Shown here: positions 1-9,343 of the stretch, in pieces
Layout: each line of letters begins with the position of its first letter
Numbering within the stretch: position 1 is the stretch's first letter
From: JAWKTT01 sp041398965
GTDB taxonomy: Bacteria > Planctomycetota > Planctomycetia > Planctomycetales > Planctomycetaceae
Direction: 5' to 3'
Assembly (NCBI GenBank): GCA_041398965.1
Contig: JAWKTT010000043.1
Location: forward strand, 1 to 36,287
DNA length: 36,287 bases
The notes under the pieces: model-generated
What the model was told of the DNA's origin: nothing
The model's database searches: none
What the model saw: only the letters and a program-made list of their open reading frames with translations
Translations under genes and position numbers: made by a program

Positions 1-1339
1 GGAGTTGCAGACCGGCACAGGTTTGCCTATAGAAGATCACCGCTTCGATCGCGTCTTCGATGTAGTCGACCCCTTCACCGGTGTCGACGAGATGATTCTC
101 GTCGAGGAGCCGATCAAAGGCGATCATCGCCGGGTACATCAGTTTCTGTGCGGTGGCAGGGTCCTGATCTACCTGCATCGCAATGCGACCATCGTACAGC
201 CCTTTGCGGACGGCAATCATCTCGGGTTGCTGTTCGACTTCGCAGTGCTTTTTCCAGAAGCGATAGTTCACCATCTCCTGTCGCCGCTGCTGCCAGGCGA
301 TCTTGTCGTCGATGGTATAGAGATTCTCTTTGTCGACGCCGAGCTTCCGCAGTTCGGCGTTTTCGCGATCCATGATCTCCGTCAATTCGCGGATGCCACC
401 TTCCATCGTGACGTCTCCACGAGGACTCGAAAACAATTTCGTGCCGTACTCTTCGGTCCAGCCTTTGTAAGCCTTCACCCAAGCGGCCCGAGTGATCTCG
501 TCGAACTGTCCATCCTTCGCCCGCGTCCGAGCGTAATCCATGAGGGCTTTGTAAGGGAATCCGACGAAGATTTCCGTTGCCATTAACCGCTGCACTCCGT
601 AAGCCCGGTTGTACAGACAGTCGTTCGCACGAACAAACCAGTCGTAAGCGACGAGATAGTTTTCGAGGCCTTCCGGATTGATCTCCGGGTCTGCTCCGTT
701 GTCTTCCCAGTCGTCGGACGGGTCGTCATCTCGATCGGGCTTTCCGTCTTTGTCGAACCTCTCATCAGGATCATGGATGAAGTATTTGCGGAACAACTCC
801 TGTTCGTCGGAGCGGGCGATCTTGCGTCCGACGAAGTTCCCCATGTCGTGATACAGTTCGGGGATGTCCTGATTCTGCTTAATACCACGTTCCAGGAACT
901 TTGCCCCGCGTTTCACCCAGAAGAAGCGGTCTTTGACGTCGTCGAACTCGGCTGACACGTTAAACGCGAGGTTCCACGACTGAAACTGCCAGACGGCGCG
1001 GAAATGCGGTTGCAACAGGACGATCGATTCGACGCTGCGCTCCAGCTCGCTCCAGTTTTTCTTCTTTTTGAGTTCGTCCGACTGCATCCAGAGCACGTCG
1101 GCAGCGATCCCTCGGAACCCAAGCAGCACCAGTGTCATCGTGCTGCTGGCGGGATCGACGTTACCGAAGGTCGCATCGCCGAGTCGGTACTCGCGACGCA
1201 GGCCACTGAGAACCCCTTCGGCTCCCGCTTGATCATCGAGATCTCGACCGGGAGCCCCCAGCCAAAGGATAACGGCCCCCATTAACAACATGCCGACCAG
1301 ATAGACCAGCTTACGCTGCATCGAAGTGAGATGGTTCAT
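1..1339 (-). CDS. Membrane-anchored TPR-like protein of an ABC export operon (partial, C-terminus beyond left edge)
   Basis: The minus strand stays open from an ATG at 1339 to the window edge, about 446 codons with no stop, so the 3' end is missing. The start overlaps the stop of the upstream ABC permease as ATGA, which indicates translational coupling. Residues 11-28 form one hydrophobic segment, probably a signal anchor, and the rest is polar and likely outside the membrane. Residues 65-150 are helical, with regularly spaced Trp, Tyr and Phe (for example QSWNLAFNVSAEFD and ELYHDMGNF), which looks like a TPR-type solenoid. I do not recognise a named family. From the operon I infer a partner or accessory protein of the exporter. 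The TPR reading is inference from the residue pattern. Confidence 0.8.
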   Translation of the reverse strand, partial: MNHLTSMQRKLVYLVGMLLMGAVILWLGAPGRDLDDQAGAEGVLSGLRREYRLGDATFGNVDPASSTMTLVLLGFRGIAADVLWMQSDELKKKKNWSELERSVESIVLLQPHFRAVWQFQSWNLAFNVSAEFDDVKDRFFWVKRGAKFLERGIKQNQDIPELYHDMGNFVGRKIARSDEQELFRKYFIHDPDERFDKDGKPDRDDDPSDDWEDNGADPEINPEGLENYLVAYDWFVRANDCLYNRAYGVQRLMATEIFVGFPYKALMDYARTRAKDGQFDEITRAAWVKAYKGWTEEYGTKLFSSPRGDVTMEGGIRELTEIMDRENAELRKLGVDKENLYTIDDKIAWQQRRQEMVNYRFWKKHCEVEQQPEMIAVRKGLYDGRIAMQVDQDPATAQKLMYPAMIAFDRLLDENHLVDTGEGVDYIEDAIEAVIFYRQTCAGLQL

Positions 1340-3015
1340 TTCGCCTCCAATTCTCGGCTCATCAAGCTGTATGTACCAACGAATAGACAAGGAATGAAAA
1401 AGCCAATTGTAATAATCAAGGCCGGAACAATTCGGGTCTCCGCAGGAACATCGAAGCCGTTGGCCAAGTAAGGAGCCCCATCGAACTTGTTGAAGTCCGG
1501 AATGATATACGACATCGCGTTCAACCATCGCAGAATTCCGCGATCCAGAACGACAATCGATTCGTTAAAGCCATTCGAGGCAAGGGGAGTCAACTGATTA
1601 TCTTGCGTCGTTAATCGAACAGCAGACTCGAGTAGCCCACCTCCGATCGGTTTCCCGTCTTTGTAAAACTGGGTCAACAGTTCGTCCAGGTGGCCACGCA
1701 ACAACCGCCCCATAATGAGATACGTCGCCACGAGGAACGTGGCCACAGGGCCCTTAACGAAGGTACTGGCTGTTGTCGACAAGACGACGATCAGAATGAG
1801 CATCAACCACATGCCGACAAACGTTTTCGCATAGGCGACAAAGAACGATCGATTCGGAAGCCGGAAGAACAGGTCGGGACGGGCCATTCCGAGATACTGT
1901 GCTCCATCGTCACAACTTACTTCGACCCGCAGCTTTCCATCGACCATCATGTCTTTCAGCAGGTCGACTTCCTCGGGAACGTTTTCGGTGGCCCCTTCGC
2001 CGAAACCAACACGGCTGATCAGCGAGTTTTTGCTGGTCAACACACGAGGAATTGCCATCGTCGTGTCTTCGGGATTTGGCGAATACTCTCGGATATACGC
2101 CGACCCCGCAGGGTACTGCACATCAAGTCCCGTCGCCTTGTTGACAAAGTGAAATGAGAACCGCACGTTCTGTCCGATGGTCCCTTTGTAACTGCGGAAC
2201 GCTTCAAAGTTGTACTCGAGCGGGAGTGCGTCGTCCGAGTTGAGCGCGGATTCGTCCAGCCGGTCAAACGTGTAGATGGCCCGAGCGTTCGAGTTTCCTT
2301 CGATAAAGCTACGGAAATCCCAGATGTCTCCGACGTTGATCCCCTTGAACTGGTCGACCCCTTGCCGATCGAGAAATGTCAACTCCCCATAGACAGGAAC
2401 CCGCGCGATCAATTGATTCTTCGCCGAGTCCGGAACCGAACGCATCAGCCAGATGTAACCGAACAGACCCATCACCAGCAGCACTAGCGTCATGACAGCC
2501 GAATACCCGAGGATGCGTCCGAACACGATCTCGGCTCGACGCGCCGGCTTCGTCACAACGGTATGTAAAGATCGTTCCTTGATATCGTTCGGCAGGCCCC
2601 AGCAGGCAAGAATTACCGCAATGGGAATCAACAGCCAGGTGACAGCCGACATCACAAACATCACATGCCGCTTCGCTGCCGATTCGGTCGCTTGCCCAGC
2701 TCCCAGGAACCAGTGGGCGAACATGAACAGCACCACGAAGACCGCCAGCACCCACAACGTCTTACGACGCACACTTTCGCGAAAAGTCAACGTTGCGATG
2801 GCGAATAGTCGACGAAACGACTGCGACAACACATCGATGAAGCCGCGAATCAGCGTTTCGGCCACACGTCCGGGGCCGCGAGAACCGCTGTAGCTCATCG
2901 AGATGGGGACCGCAAAAACCAACACGATCCCCAGCAAAATGAGGACCGCAACGCCCCAACTTCCCATACCAGAGAGTAATTCGGGAAAACCAATCCCCTT
3001 ATCATCAAAGTCCAT
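1336..3015 (-). CDS. ABC-2 type transporter permease, large form
   Basis: This 559-residue integral membrane protein is most likely the membrane half of an ABC exporter with the ATPase encoded just upstream. An N-terminal hydrophobic segment lies at about 18-38. A cluster of further helices follows at about 84-185, including WVLAVFVVLFMFAHWFLG and a segment before the cytoplasmic motif GLPNDIKERSLHTVVTKPARR, which resembles the coupling region of ABC-2 permeases. A soluble insertion of about 200 residues (190-390) probably faces the periplasm. Helices return at about 395-445 and 530-552. The large soluble loop is longer than in ordinary ABC-2 permeases, which resembles Gld/Nos-type exporters. 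No clear Shine-Dalgarno sequence precedes the ATG. The substrate cannot be read from the sequence. Confidence 0.85.
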   Translation of the reverse strand: MDFDDKGIGFPELLSGMGSWGVAVLILLGIVLVFAVPISMSYSGSRGPGRVAETLIRGFIDVLSQSFRRLFAIATLTFRESVRRKTLWVLAVFVVLFMFAHWFLGAGQATESAAKRHVMFVMSAVTWLLIPIAVILACWGLPNDIKERSLHTVVTKPARRAEIVFGRILGYSAVMTLVLLVMGLFGYIWLMRSVPDSAKNQLIARVPVYGELTFLDRQGVDQFKGINVGDIWDFRSFIEGNSNARAIYTFDRLDESALNSDDALPLEYNFEAFRSYKGTIGQNVRFSFHFVNKATGLDVQYPAGSAYIREYSPNPEDTTMAIPRVLTSKNSLISRVGFGEGATENVPEEVDLLKDMMVDGKLRVEVSCDDGAQYLGMARPDLFFRLPNRSFFVAYAKTFVGMWLMLILIVVLSTTASTFVKGPVATFLVATYLIMGRLLRGHLDELLTQFYKDGKPIGGGLLESAVRLTTQDNQLTPLASNGFNESIVVLDRGILRWLNAMSYIIPDFNKFDGAPYLANGFDVPAETRIVPALIITIGFFIPCLFVGTYSLMSRELEAK

Positions 3016-3087
3016 GACCGCACCATGCCTATCTGTCAGCGTGAAATGAAATCTCAGAAGGGGCCCCGATCTTGGGACCCCGACGAA

Positions 3088-3996
3088 TTACTTTCCGGCA
3101 CCCGCCCTTTGCGGTGCCACGTAACGCTGACCGGGACGATCCCGGCTCTCGGCAATCGTATTCAGGAAGAGTTCTTCCAACGTCGAGGTCGGATGCGACA
3201 CGTTTTTCATTGTCGCACCATGCTTTGCCAAAGCTTGCTCGACATCTCGAATCGCCTCGTCCGACAGTTGAGACGTTCGCAGCAGGCTCTCTTCGCTTGA
3301 CTCTAACAGGTCCCCGACGTTTCCAAGCACCTTCAGCTCACCCAGATACAAAATGGCGATTCGGTCGCAAACATCCTGCACGTCCGCCAGCAAGTGGCTG
3401 CACATGATGACTGTTTTCCCCTGATCCTTCAGCTTGTTGATCAGATCCTTCATGTCTCGCGAACCGAGCGGATCGAGACCACTCGTCGGCTCGTCCAGCA
3501 ACACCAAGTCTGGATTGTTGATAAGAGCCTGTGCCAATCCGATACGCCGCGTCATCCCCTTGGAATACTGTTTGAGTTGACGTCGACGTGCTTGCTTCAG
3601 ACCAACCATTTCAATCAGTTGATCGCGTCGCTCACGCCGTTCTGCCGCACTCATCTTGAACAGCCGACCATAAAAGTCGAGCGTCTCATCGGCGTTGAGA
3701 AAGCGATACAGATACGACTCTTCCGGAAGGTATCCGATCCGCTCGTTCTTTTCGACATCGTGGGCCGGTTGCCCGAGAACTCGCACTTGTCCCGACGACG
3801 GAAAGAGCAAGCCAAGCAACAGCTTGAGGGTCGTCGTCTTGCCCGAACCGTTCGGCCCGAGGAGTCCGAAGACTTCCCCCTTCTTGACATCTAATGTGAG
3901 CGAGTTCAACGCTTGGACGGTCTTGCGACCCCAGAAATCACGGTAGTCTTTCGACAGATTACGGATTTCGACGACATTCTCGGTACCAGTCGACAT
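3088..3996 (-). CDS. ABC transporter ATP-binding protein
   Basis: This 302-residue nucleotide-binding subunit energises the permease encoded 72 bp downstream. Visible motifs in order are Walker A (GPNGSGKT), a signature-type motif (SKGMTRR in place of the usual LSGGQ), Walker B with the D-loop (LVLLDEPTSGLDP) and the switch histidine (MCSHLL). The SKGM signature is common in ABC-2 exporters of the CcmA/DrrA/NatA type. I chose the ATG at 3996 because GGGGGA lies about six bases before it and because the family normally starts here. A TTG 13 codons further upstream keeps the frame open but lacks such a site. The C-terminal 60 residues are variable. Being first in the minus-strand operon, it sets the direction of the whole export unit. 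Confidence 0.95.
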   Translation of the reverse strand: MSTGTENVVEIRNLSKDYRDFWGRKTVQALNSLTLDVKKGEVFGLLGPNGSGKTTTLKLLLGLLFPSSGQVRVLGQPAHDVEKNERIGYLPEESYLYRFLNADETLDFYGRLFKMSAAERRERRDQLIEMVGLKQARRRQLKQYSKGMTRRIGLAQALINNPDLVLLDEPTSGLDPLGSRDMKDLINKLKDQGKTVIMCSHLLADVQDVCDRIAILYLGELKVLGNVGDLLESSEESLLRTSQLSDEAIRDVEQALAKHGATMKNVSHPTSTLEELFLNTIAESRDRPGQRYVAPQRAGAGK

Positions 3997-4429
3997 TGTT
4001 CCCCCAAACGGGTGAAGGGCCTTTGCGATCAACAATGATCGCCCAAGGCAGTGAAATAGACGTGGATAAACAGTAAAGAAAAACGTGGTATCTCAAGTTT
4101 TCAGGAAGACATCGAAAAGAAGATGTGAAAACGAAATGTCTCCCGGCAATTCAACAGATGGGATCGCCAAACGTGTCCGTTTCCGAACGACACCTCCCAC
4201 CAACACGAGAGCCGAGCCGCTTCCTCTCTGGAAAACGCCAGACCTTCGCAGTGTCAACCTGTTCACTGTAAACAGCCCTCTCGCCTCTTTCAAGCGGCTC
4301 ACCCCCTCCCGCCACAACAATCTGTCATCCCTCCCCCCCGCAGGATTTGCAATCTCTTCAGGGGGCGAGGTACATTCACGATCACTGAAGTATCCTTACT
4401 GCAACACCTGCGAAACACAGGAATCAGCA
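3997..4429 (+). other. Divergent intergenic region between ABC operon and metallophosphoesterase
   Basis: This 433-base stretch separates two divergent genes and must hold promoters for both. The plus frame stays open upstream of the phosphoesterase, but its translation is Pro/Arg/Thr-rich and does not look like protein. It has pyrimidine-rich runs near 4300-4345. I found no convincing -35/-10 pair, operator or hairpin. Confidence 0.5.
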
Positions 4430-6415
4430 ATGTGGCGACGGAAACTCACTGAATGTCTACTTGGAGCATTCATCATTGTTGCCTCAGCGACGTTGATCCA
4501 AGCTGATGAGGATGTGCTGACGTTCTTCGCCACCTCAGACTCGCATTACGAAGCGGTTCAACATGTCGAACGAAACGACCGCAACCGCGTCACGATCGAA
4601 CGTATGAACGTCATGCCCGGTCGACCATGGCCCGACAAACTCGGTGGCGGAGAGATTGGCAATCCTCGCGGAATCCTCGCTCTCGGTGACCTCATCGACG
4701 ATGGCGACAAGGCACTCGAAACAGAGGTCGAATGGCGACACTTTGAGACGCACTTCGGTCTTGATGGAACGGACGGACTGCTCAAGTTTCCCGTGTACGA
4801 AGGTTGGGGGAATCACGATGGACCACCAGAAAAATTCGTCAAACAACGACTCAGCGTCCAGGCGGAAATCAAACGCCGCAATGCCGAGCGACTTGAGAAA
4901 CAGCTCATCTCCCACCTCTCCGAGAATCAGTTGCATTACTCTTGGGATTGGAATGGCATCCACTTCGTTCAAACGAATCTCTATCCGGCCGACAAGCAAA
5001 ACGCCAAGGTTCGTTATTCCTTGCCCTGGCATGACCCGCAGGGAGCCCTGGAGTTTGTCGTCAAAGATCTCGCTCAAAACGTAGGGCAGAGCGGTCGACC
5101 AGTCATCATCATGGCTCACTGTGGCTTTGACACCGACTGGTGGGTTGCTGAGGACTGGAGAGCCTTCTACGACGCTGTCAAACCGTACAATGTCGTCGCC
5201 TATTTTCATGGTCATTCCGGAACTGGCGTCAAGAAGTGGAAACCCGAAGGGGAAGAGCGAGCACTTGACGTTATCAACACCGGACAGACAGAAAAGGGCT
5301 TCTTTGTCGTCGAGATCACCAAAAAACGAATGCGACTCGGCTTTCAGTTCAAGCGAGACTCGACTTTGCTCGAAGAGGTCGAGTGGGACTGGAAGTACCT
5401 CTTTGAAAAGTCAATCAACAACGCTTCCATCAGCAAGCCCCAAGCTCCTCCGGCGACTTCACAGCCACTCAACTCGAGTAATTCGCCCCCGGCGGCAACC
5501 GAAATCCCTTCGAGTTCCCTCCGCTTCGCGGTCATCGGGGACTTCGGGTTGGACAACTACAAGCCAAAAACGATGGCGAAGGAGAAGGCCGAACTGGCGA
5601 CCGCTGGCCAAGCCACGAACGGTCCCCTCTCGAAGCGTCACAATCCGAATCAGGCCGCCGTGGCCGATTTGGTCAAATCCTGGAAACCCGCATTCGTCGT
5701 GACGACCGGAGACAACAACTACCCGAAGGGAGAGGCGAAAACGATCGACGACAACATCGGCAAATATTACTCAGAGTTTATCGGGAACTACCGCGGTCAG
5801 CACGGGAAAGGCTCTCTGGAAAACCGATTCTTTCCAGTTCTCGGAAACCATGACTGGGATGCTCCGATGGTCCGCTGTCAGCCATACGTTGAATACTTCA
5901 CTCTCCCCGGAAACGAACGCTACTACGAATTCAAACAGGGACCGTGCCATTTCTTCATGCTCGATACCGATGGCCGAGAACCCGATGGTGTCCGCGTTGG
6001 TTCAAAACAACACGCATGGTTTGTTGACGCGATTGCCACGAGTGAACTCCCCTTTCAAATCGTCGTTGCACATCATCCCCCCTTTTCCTCCGGAGAGCAT
6101 GGCGATATCCGCGACGCTGACTGGGACTTTGAAAAACATGGTGTTGACCTGGTCATTAATGGACACGATCACGACTATGAGCGAATCGAACGCGATGGCC
6201 TCGTTTACATCATCAACGGAGCCGGTGGCGCCAACCTGCGTCGTTTCAAAACACCAGTCTCAGGGAGCGTCACCCGACATTTTGACAAGCACGGTGCGAT
6301 GCAGATCGACGTTTCCACACAAGGCGATACCACAACGTTAACTTCAAGATTCATTGACATTGATGGCAAAGAGATCGACCAATTCACTATCCAACGCACT
6401 ACTTCAGCCAAATAG
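4430..6415 (+). CDS. Secreted protein with two tandem metallophosphoesterase domains
   Basis: The protein has 661 residues. The ATG at 4430 is preceded by AGGA and starts a clear signal peptide (positive MWRRK, hydrophobic core, cleavage near ATLIQA-DE). Domain 1 (about 28-330) carries calcineurin-like metal-ligand motifs: DSH at 37-39, GDLIDDG from 86, GNHD at 127-130, a later MAHCGFD and a GHS histidine pair near 258. A Ser/Pro/Ala linker at about 333-362 leads to domain 2 (about 364-655), with its own full set: GDFG, TGDNNYP, LGNHDWD, AHHPPF and NGHDHDYER. Domain 2 resembles purple acid phosphatases and alkaline phosphatase-like phosphoesterases. The likely role is periplasmic hydrolysis of phosphomonoesters or diesters; the substrate is unknown. 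It converges on the next gene with only 25 bp between stops. Confidence 0.9.
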   Translation: MWRRKLTECLLGAFIIVASATLIQADEDVLTFFATSDSHYEAVQHVERNDRNRVTIERMNVMPGRPWPDKLGGGEIGNPRGILALGDLIDDGDKALETEVEWRHFETHFGLDGTDGLLKFPVYEGWGNHDGPPEKFVKQRLSVQAEIKRRNAERLEKQLISHLSENQLHYSWDWNGIHFVQTNLYPADKQNAKVRYSLPWHDPQGALEFVVKDLAQNVGQSGRPVIIMAHCGFDTDWWVAEDWRAFYDAVKPYNVVAYFHGHSGTGVKKWKPEGEERALDVINTGQTEKGFFVVEITKKRMRLGFQFKRDSTLLEEVEWDWKYLFEKSINNASISKPQAPPATSQPLNSSNSPPAATEIPSSSLRFAVIGDFGLDNYKPKTMAKEKAELATAGQATNGPLSKRHNPNQAAVADLVKSWKPAFVVTTGDNNYPKGEAKTIDDNIGKYYSEFIGNYRGQHGKGSLENRFFPVLGNHDWDAPMVRCQPYVEYFTLPGNERYYEFKQGPCHFFMLDTDGREPDGVRVGSKQHAWFVDAIATSELPFQIVVAHHPPFSSGEHGDIRDADWDFEKHGVDLVINGHDHDYERIERDGLVYIINGAGGANLRRFKTPVSGSVTRHFDKHGAMQIDVSTQGDTTTLTSRFIDIDGKEIDQFTIQRTTSAK

Positions 6416-6440
6416 CAGTTGCAACACCGACCCGAACAGT

Positions 6441-7793
6441 CTACTTCGATCTGGTGAGAACCAACCCCTTGGCTAGTTGGACTTCGTCATCGTTGATTGA
6501 AATGATCGGCTGACCGGGGAGGATAATCTTCTGCGCATCCCCTGTGCCAAAGCGTTGATCGGCGAACCGAGTTCTTTGAATGTAAAGCAGGTCCCCTTCG
6601 ACCCGCCACTTTCCAAAGCCTTCGGTCGGGGGAGCATCGGCGGTGGCACGGGGACGAATGTTGATGGTCGCCGTCTGGTCCGCATTCAGGATGAGATCAA
6701 TCGCCAGCGTTCGCCCCAGTAATCGCCACTGGCCCAAGAAACGAAGATTCAACTCAGCATCAGGTTGCTCGCGACATTGCCAATAGTCCAACAGGCGAGT
6801 CGCATCGTGCGCAGACTGGTCGCGATGATCGCCGGAATAGGTCTCCAGAAACCTTTCTGTCTTCGGCCCGGGATAGTTAATGAGCATTCCAATCGACAAA
6901 CGACGGAGAACGAAGTTGGTCGAATTTGCCCGCTCGAATATCTCATCCTGATACTCGGGGTCGGCGGGCGCGAGCGTATGGAGGTAGATCGTGTCGTCAT
7001 CATACAGCCCACCTTCATCCCAATAAGTCACGTCAATGGGAAGGATCACTCCCCCCAGAAACGCCCTCGGGGGCAACGACTCGATCCGCAGGCCATCTGG
7101 ATACTCGGTCCACCTCCCAAACAGCATCGTTTCCAGAACATCCCAAGCCGCATTGGGGGGGAGTGTTCGCTGGAGTTTAAGTCGCTTCTGAAACGCCTCC
7201 AAGATCGACTCTCGATCTCGCAGCAACACTCCACGCGGCGTAACAGCCGCGGTAGACGCCCATTGAAGTGGCCGAGTCAGGTTGATCCCCTGAAAGATGA
7301 ACTGGCCACTCTTCGATTTCGGATCATCAGCCGGAAGGTCCCGCCATCGCCCCGCAAGTATCCACTCATCACCCGGTTCCAAGAGCCCCCGCCAGTTCTG
7401 CATCCACTCCAACCCCGCGATCCGCAGCGACTCCATCTGTTCGGGCGATGGCTGTTTCAGAAACTCAAGTTTCGTCGCAACTTTCTGAGCGGAAGTATTC
7501 GAAGAGGGTAACGTCTCTGGATTGTCAGCCGCCAACTCCTGCGAAACCACAAGTCTCAGTGACACGATATCTTCCAACACCACCACCGGCGACGTTTCCC
7601 CCACCTTCACTTGGACCATGAAGTCCGAAGAATCGACAATCCAATCAACCGACCTGATCGCCCCTGTGTAAAGATCAGCACGGGCCGACAACGAAAGCCC
7701 GAGGATTCCTATGCCAACCAGGAGAATGAACCGACACATCCAGGTACACTTTTTGCCATCTCGCCAACTTAAGTTTGCGGCACAGATCATCAC
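6441..7793 (-). CDS. Exported hypothetical protein
   Basis: I do not recognise this 450-residue protein. Its N-terminus has a basic stretch (RDGKK) followed by a hydrophobic core and an ARA-type cleavage site near residue 39, so it is probably secreted or periplasmic. GAGG about ten bases before the ATG at 7793 supports that start. An in-frame ATG at 7739 would give a more ordinary signal peptide but has no ribosome binding site. The middle holds a WILAGRW segment, and the last 80 residues (GQWRLLGR, WRVEGDLLYIQR) read like alternating beta strands of a small barrel. It sits alone, 245 bp beyond the end of the upstream membrane-protein gene. Function is unassigned. Confidence 0.65.
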   Translation of the reverse strand: MMICAANLSWRDGKKCTWMCRFILLVGIGILGLSLSARADLYTGAIRSVDWIVDSSDFMVQVKVGETSPVVVLEDIVSLRLVVSQELAADNPETLPSSNTSAQKVATKLEFLKQPSPEQMESLRIAGLEWMQNWRGLLEPGDEWILAGRWRDLPADDPKSKSGQFIFQGINLTRPLQWASTAAVTPRGVLLRDRESILEAFQKRLKLQRTLPPNAAWDVLETMLFGRWTEYPDGLRIESLPPRAFLGGVILPIDVTYWDEGGLYDDDTIYLHTLAPADPEYQDEIFERANSTNFVLRRLSIGMLINYPGPKTERFLETYSGDHRDQSAHDATRLLDYWQCREQPDAELNLRFLGQWRLLGRTLAIDLILNADQTATINIRPRATADAPPTEGFGKWRVEGDLLYIQRTRFADQRFGTGDAQKIILPGQPIISINDDEVQLAKGLVLTRSK

Positions 7794-8038
7794 ACCACCT
7801 CACTAAGTGCTGGGAAGTGTTCGCTATGATATCCACCAATAAAGTATCAGTCTAGACCGCAGCTACGCCCGGTTACAACTAGCGACCACATTAGTGAGAG
7901 GCCCCCCTCTTTTCTGGCAATCAGAACCCAAAACTCCTGAGCACCCAAAGATCGAGATGGAACCAAGAAGACATGTCACCGCCATGTCAATCGGATGACT
8001 CTATGGCGCAGTCGGAGAGTCTGGCCGGCGAACAGGTT

Positions 8039-9343
8039 TCATGATCGACGGACCGAGGTATTCAACCAGAACTGAGTCAGCGTCTCCTTCAATTTCGTGA
8101 TGCCGATGTTCTCTGTTGTCACGTAGTCCCTCCTCCAGAGACCGGCTCGTTCGCGCACGATGACGCGAACGTTTTCATCACTCTTGCCCTCTGGAGAGAC
8201 CGAAGGCTGTGCTGTCATCGCGGCTGCCAACGCCAGCTTCCAGCGGACTTGCGGGACCGGAGGAACCCCCCGAACCTGGAAACACCACTCTTCCAAACGG
8301 ACTCGACGCCATTCGCTCAAAGGCTCGGCTGGGAGCACAAACTCTCGCACCTCACCGGGCAACTTGTTGACGGCATCTCCACGGACAGACAACTCGACCA
8401 GTCCCGGTCGTGACGAGTACAAGGACCAACTCGGCCAATGGTCCCACAGACCCCAGTAATTCAGAGCCGGACAGAGCAGGGGAATCATCAGCAAGCACCG
8501 GGCGACCCCATCCAGTTCTCCAAACTGCATCCATCCTAAAGACTCATCATCAACTAATCTCGGTGAGACTGCCCCCAATCGCGACGGACCAGCATCGCCG
8601 CGAAACAACCACAGATTCTGACAAATCAGAAACAGATTCCACCCAATGACAGTCCAACCATGATTCAGCCCGCGACTACTCAATGCCGCAATCAGCAGAC
8701 TATGCATTACCACAGACGCCGCCAGCCCCGACAACTGCCAGCGTCGACACAGTAGCCAAAACCCCACCAGAAATTCCCCGACTGGCATTCCCCACACAAG
8801 GACGTTCCGTACCACTTTCGGCCAGAAGACAGCCGAGATGTCCAGACTCTTAAGAACTCCATCTAGCAACATCTGTCCGTGTGACTCGACAAACAGTGGG
8901 TCACACTTGGACCAGGCCGACCAAAGATACAAGCTCGCTCCCAGCCACCTGACCCCTTGCAATCCCACCCGATTCGGCGCGAAGCCTAGGAGTATCCCGA
9001 TCCACAGGAAATGATACACCCAAGGTTGCAGTCTTAACTGATCCAGTAACGTCAGCGATCCCAGTGACACCACCATTCCCAAGGTTGACCAACGGGTTGC
9101 CCTCGAGGACCTGGGCCCCAGAATCATCACCAACAGGCAGCCCACCAGAAAGATCAGCAGCCCAGTGTCAACACTTTCCAACACACCACAAAGACTTGCA
9201 AAAATTGGAATTTGCAGACCATCATCTCCCCCCAACCAAAGCGGTGAACTGACGCTCATCAGTCCGATGGTTCCAATCGCCAGCAGCCGCCGCGTGACGG
9301 AAACCATCCATTCCGCCGCATGATGTTCGGTCTCCCAGGTCAC
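8039..9343 (-). CDS. Polytopic membrane protein, possibly MauE/DoxX- or HTTM-like
   Basis: This 434-residue protein has about eight hydrophobic segments in its first 270 residues, then a soluble tail of about 150 residues. The central part (LYLWSAWSKCDPLF followed by VGEFLVGFWLL and a helix starting SVVMHSLL) recalls the MauE/DoxX and HTTM membrane families, but the match is by eye and weak. Translation starts at a GTG at 9343 that overlaps the stop of the preceding gene as GTGA, so the two proteins are probably made together. The tail contains a WDHWPSWSLYSS motif and a basic C-terminus. It could be a quinone-linked redox or modification protein. The function is not established. Confidence 0.7.
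   Translation of the reverse strand: MTWETEHHAAEWMVSVTRRLLAIGTIGLMSVSSPLWLGGDDGLQIPIFASLCGVLESVDTGLLIFLVGCLLVMILGPRSSRATRWSTLGMVVSLGSLTLLDQLRLQPWVYHFLWIGILLGFAPNRVGLQGVRWLGASLYLWSAWSKCDPLFVESHGQMLLDGVLKSLDISAVFWPKVVRNVLVWGMPVGEFLVGFWLLCRRWQLSGLAASVVMHSLLIAALSSRGLNHGWTVIGWNLFLICQNLWLFRGDAGPSRLGAVSPRLVDDESLGWMQFGELDGVARCLLMIPLLCPALNYWGLWDHWPSWSLYSSRPGLVELSVRGDAVNKLPGEVREFVLPAEPLSEWRRVRLEEWCFQVRGVPPVPQVRWKLALAAAMTAQPSVSPEGKSDENVRVIVRERAGLWRRDYVTTENIGITKLKETLTQFWLNTSVRRS

Noticed and set aside
5..586. Plus-strand open frame of 193 codons at the left edge
   Set aside because: It is the antisense shadow of the minus-strand membrane-anchored protein, which runs off the window without a stop and is coupled to the ABC permease.
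4085..4429. In-frame 115-codon extension upstream of the metallophosphoesterase
   Set aside because: The translation is Pro/Arg/Thr-rich without protein character, and a ribosome binding site plus signal peptide place the start at 4430.
7897..7910. 5-bp hairpin followed by TTT on the plus strand
   Set aside because: Both neighbouring genes are on the minus strand, so a plus-strand terminator has no transcript to end; the stem is also short.
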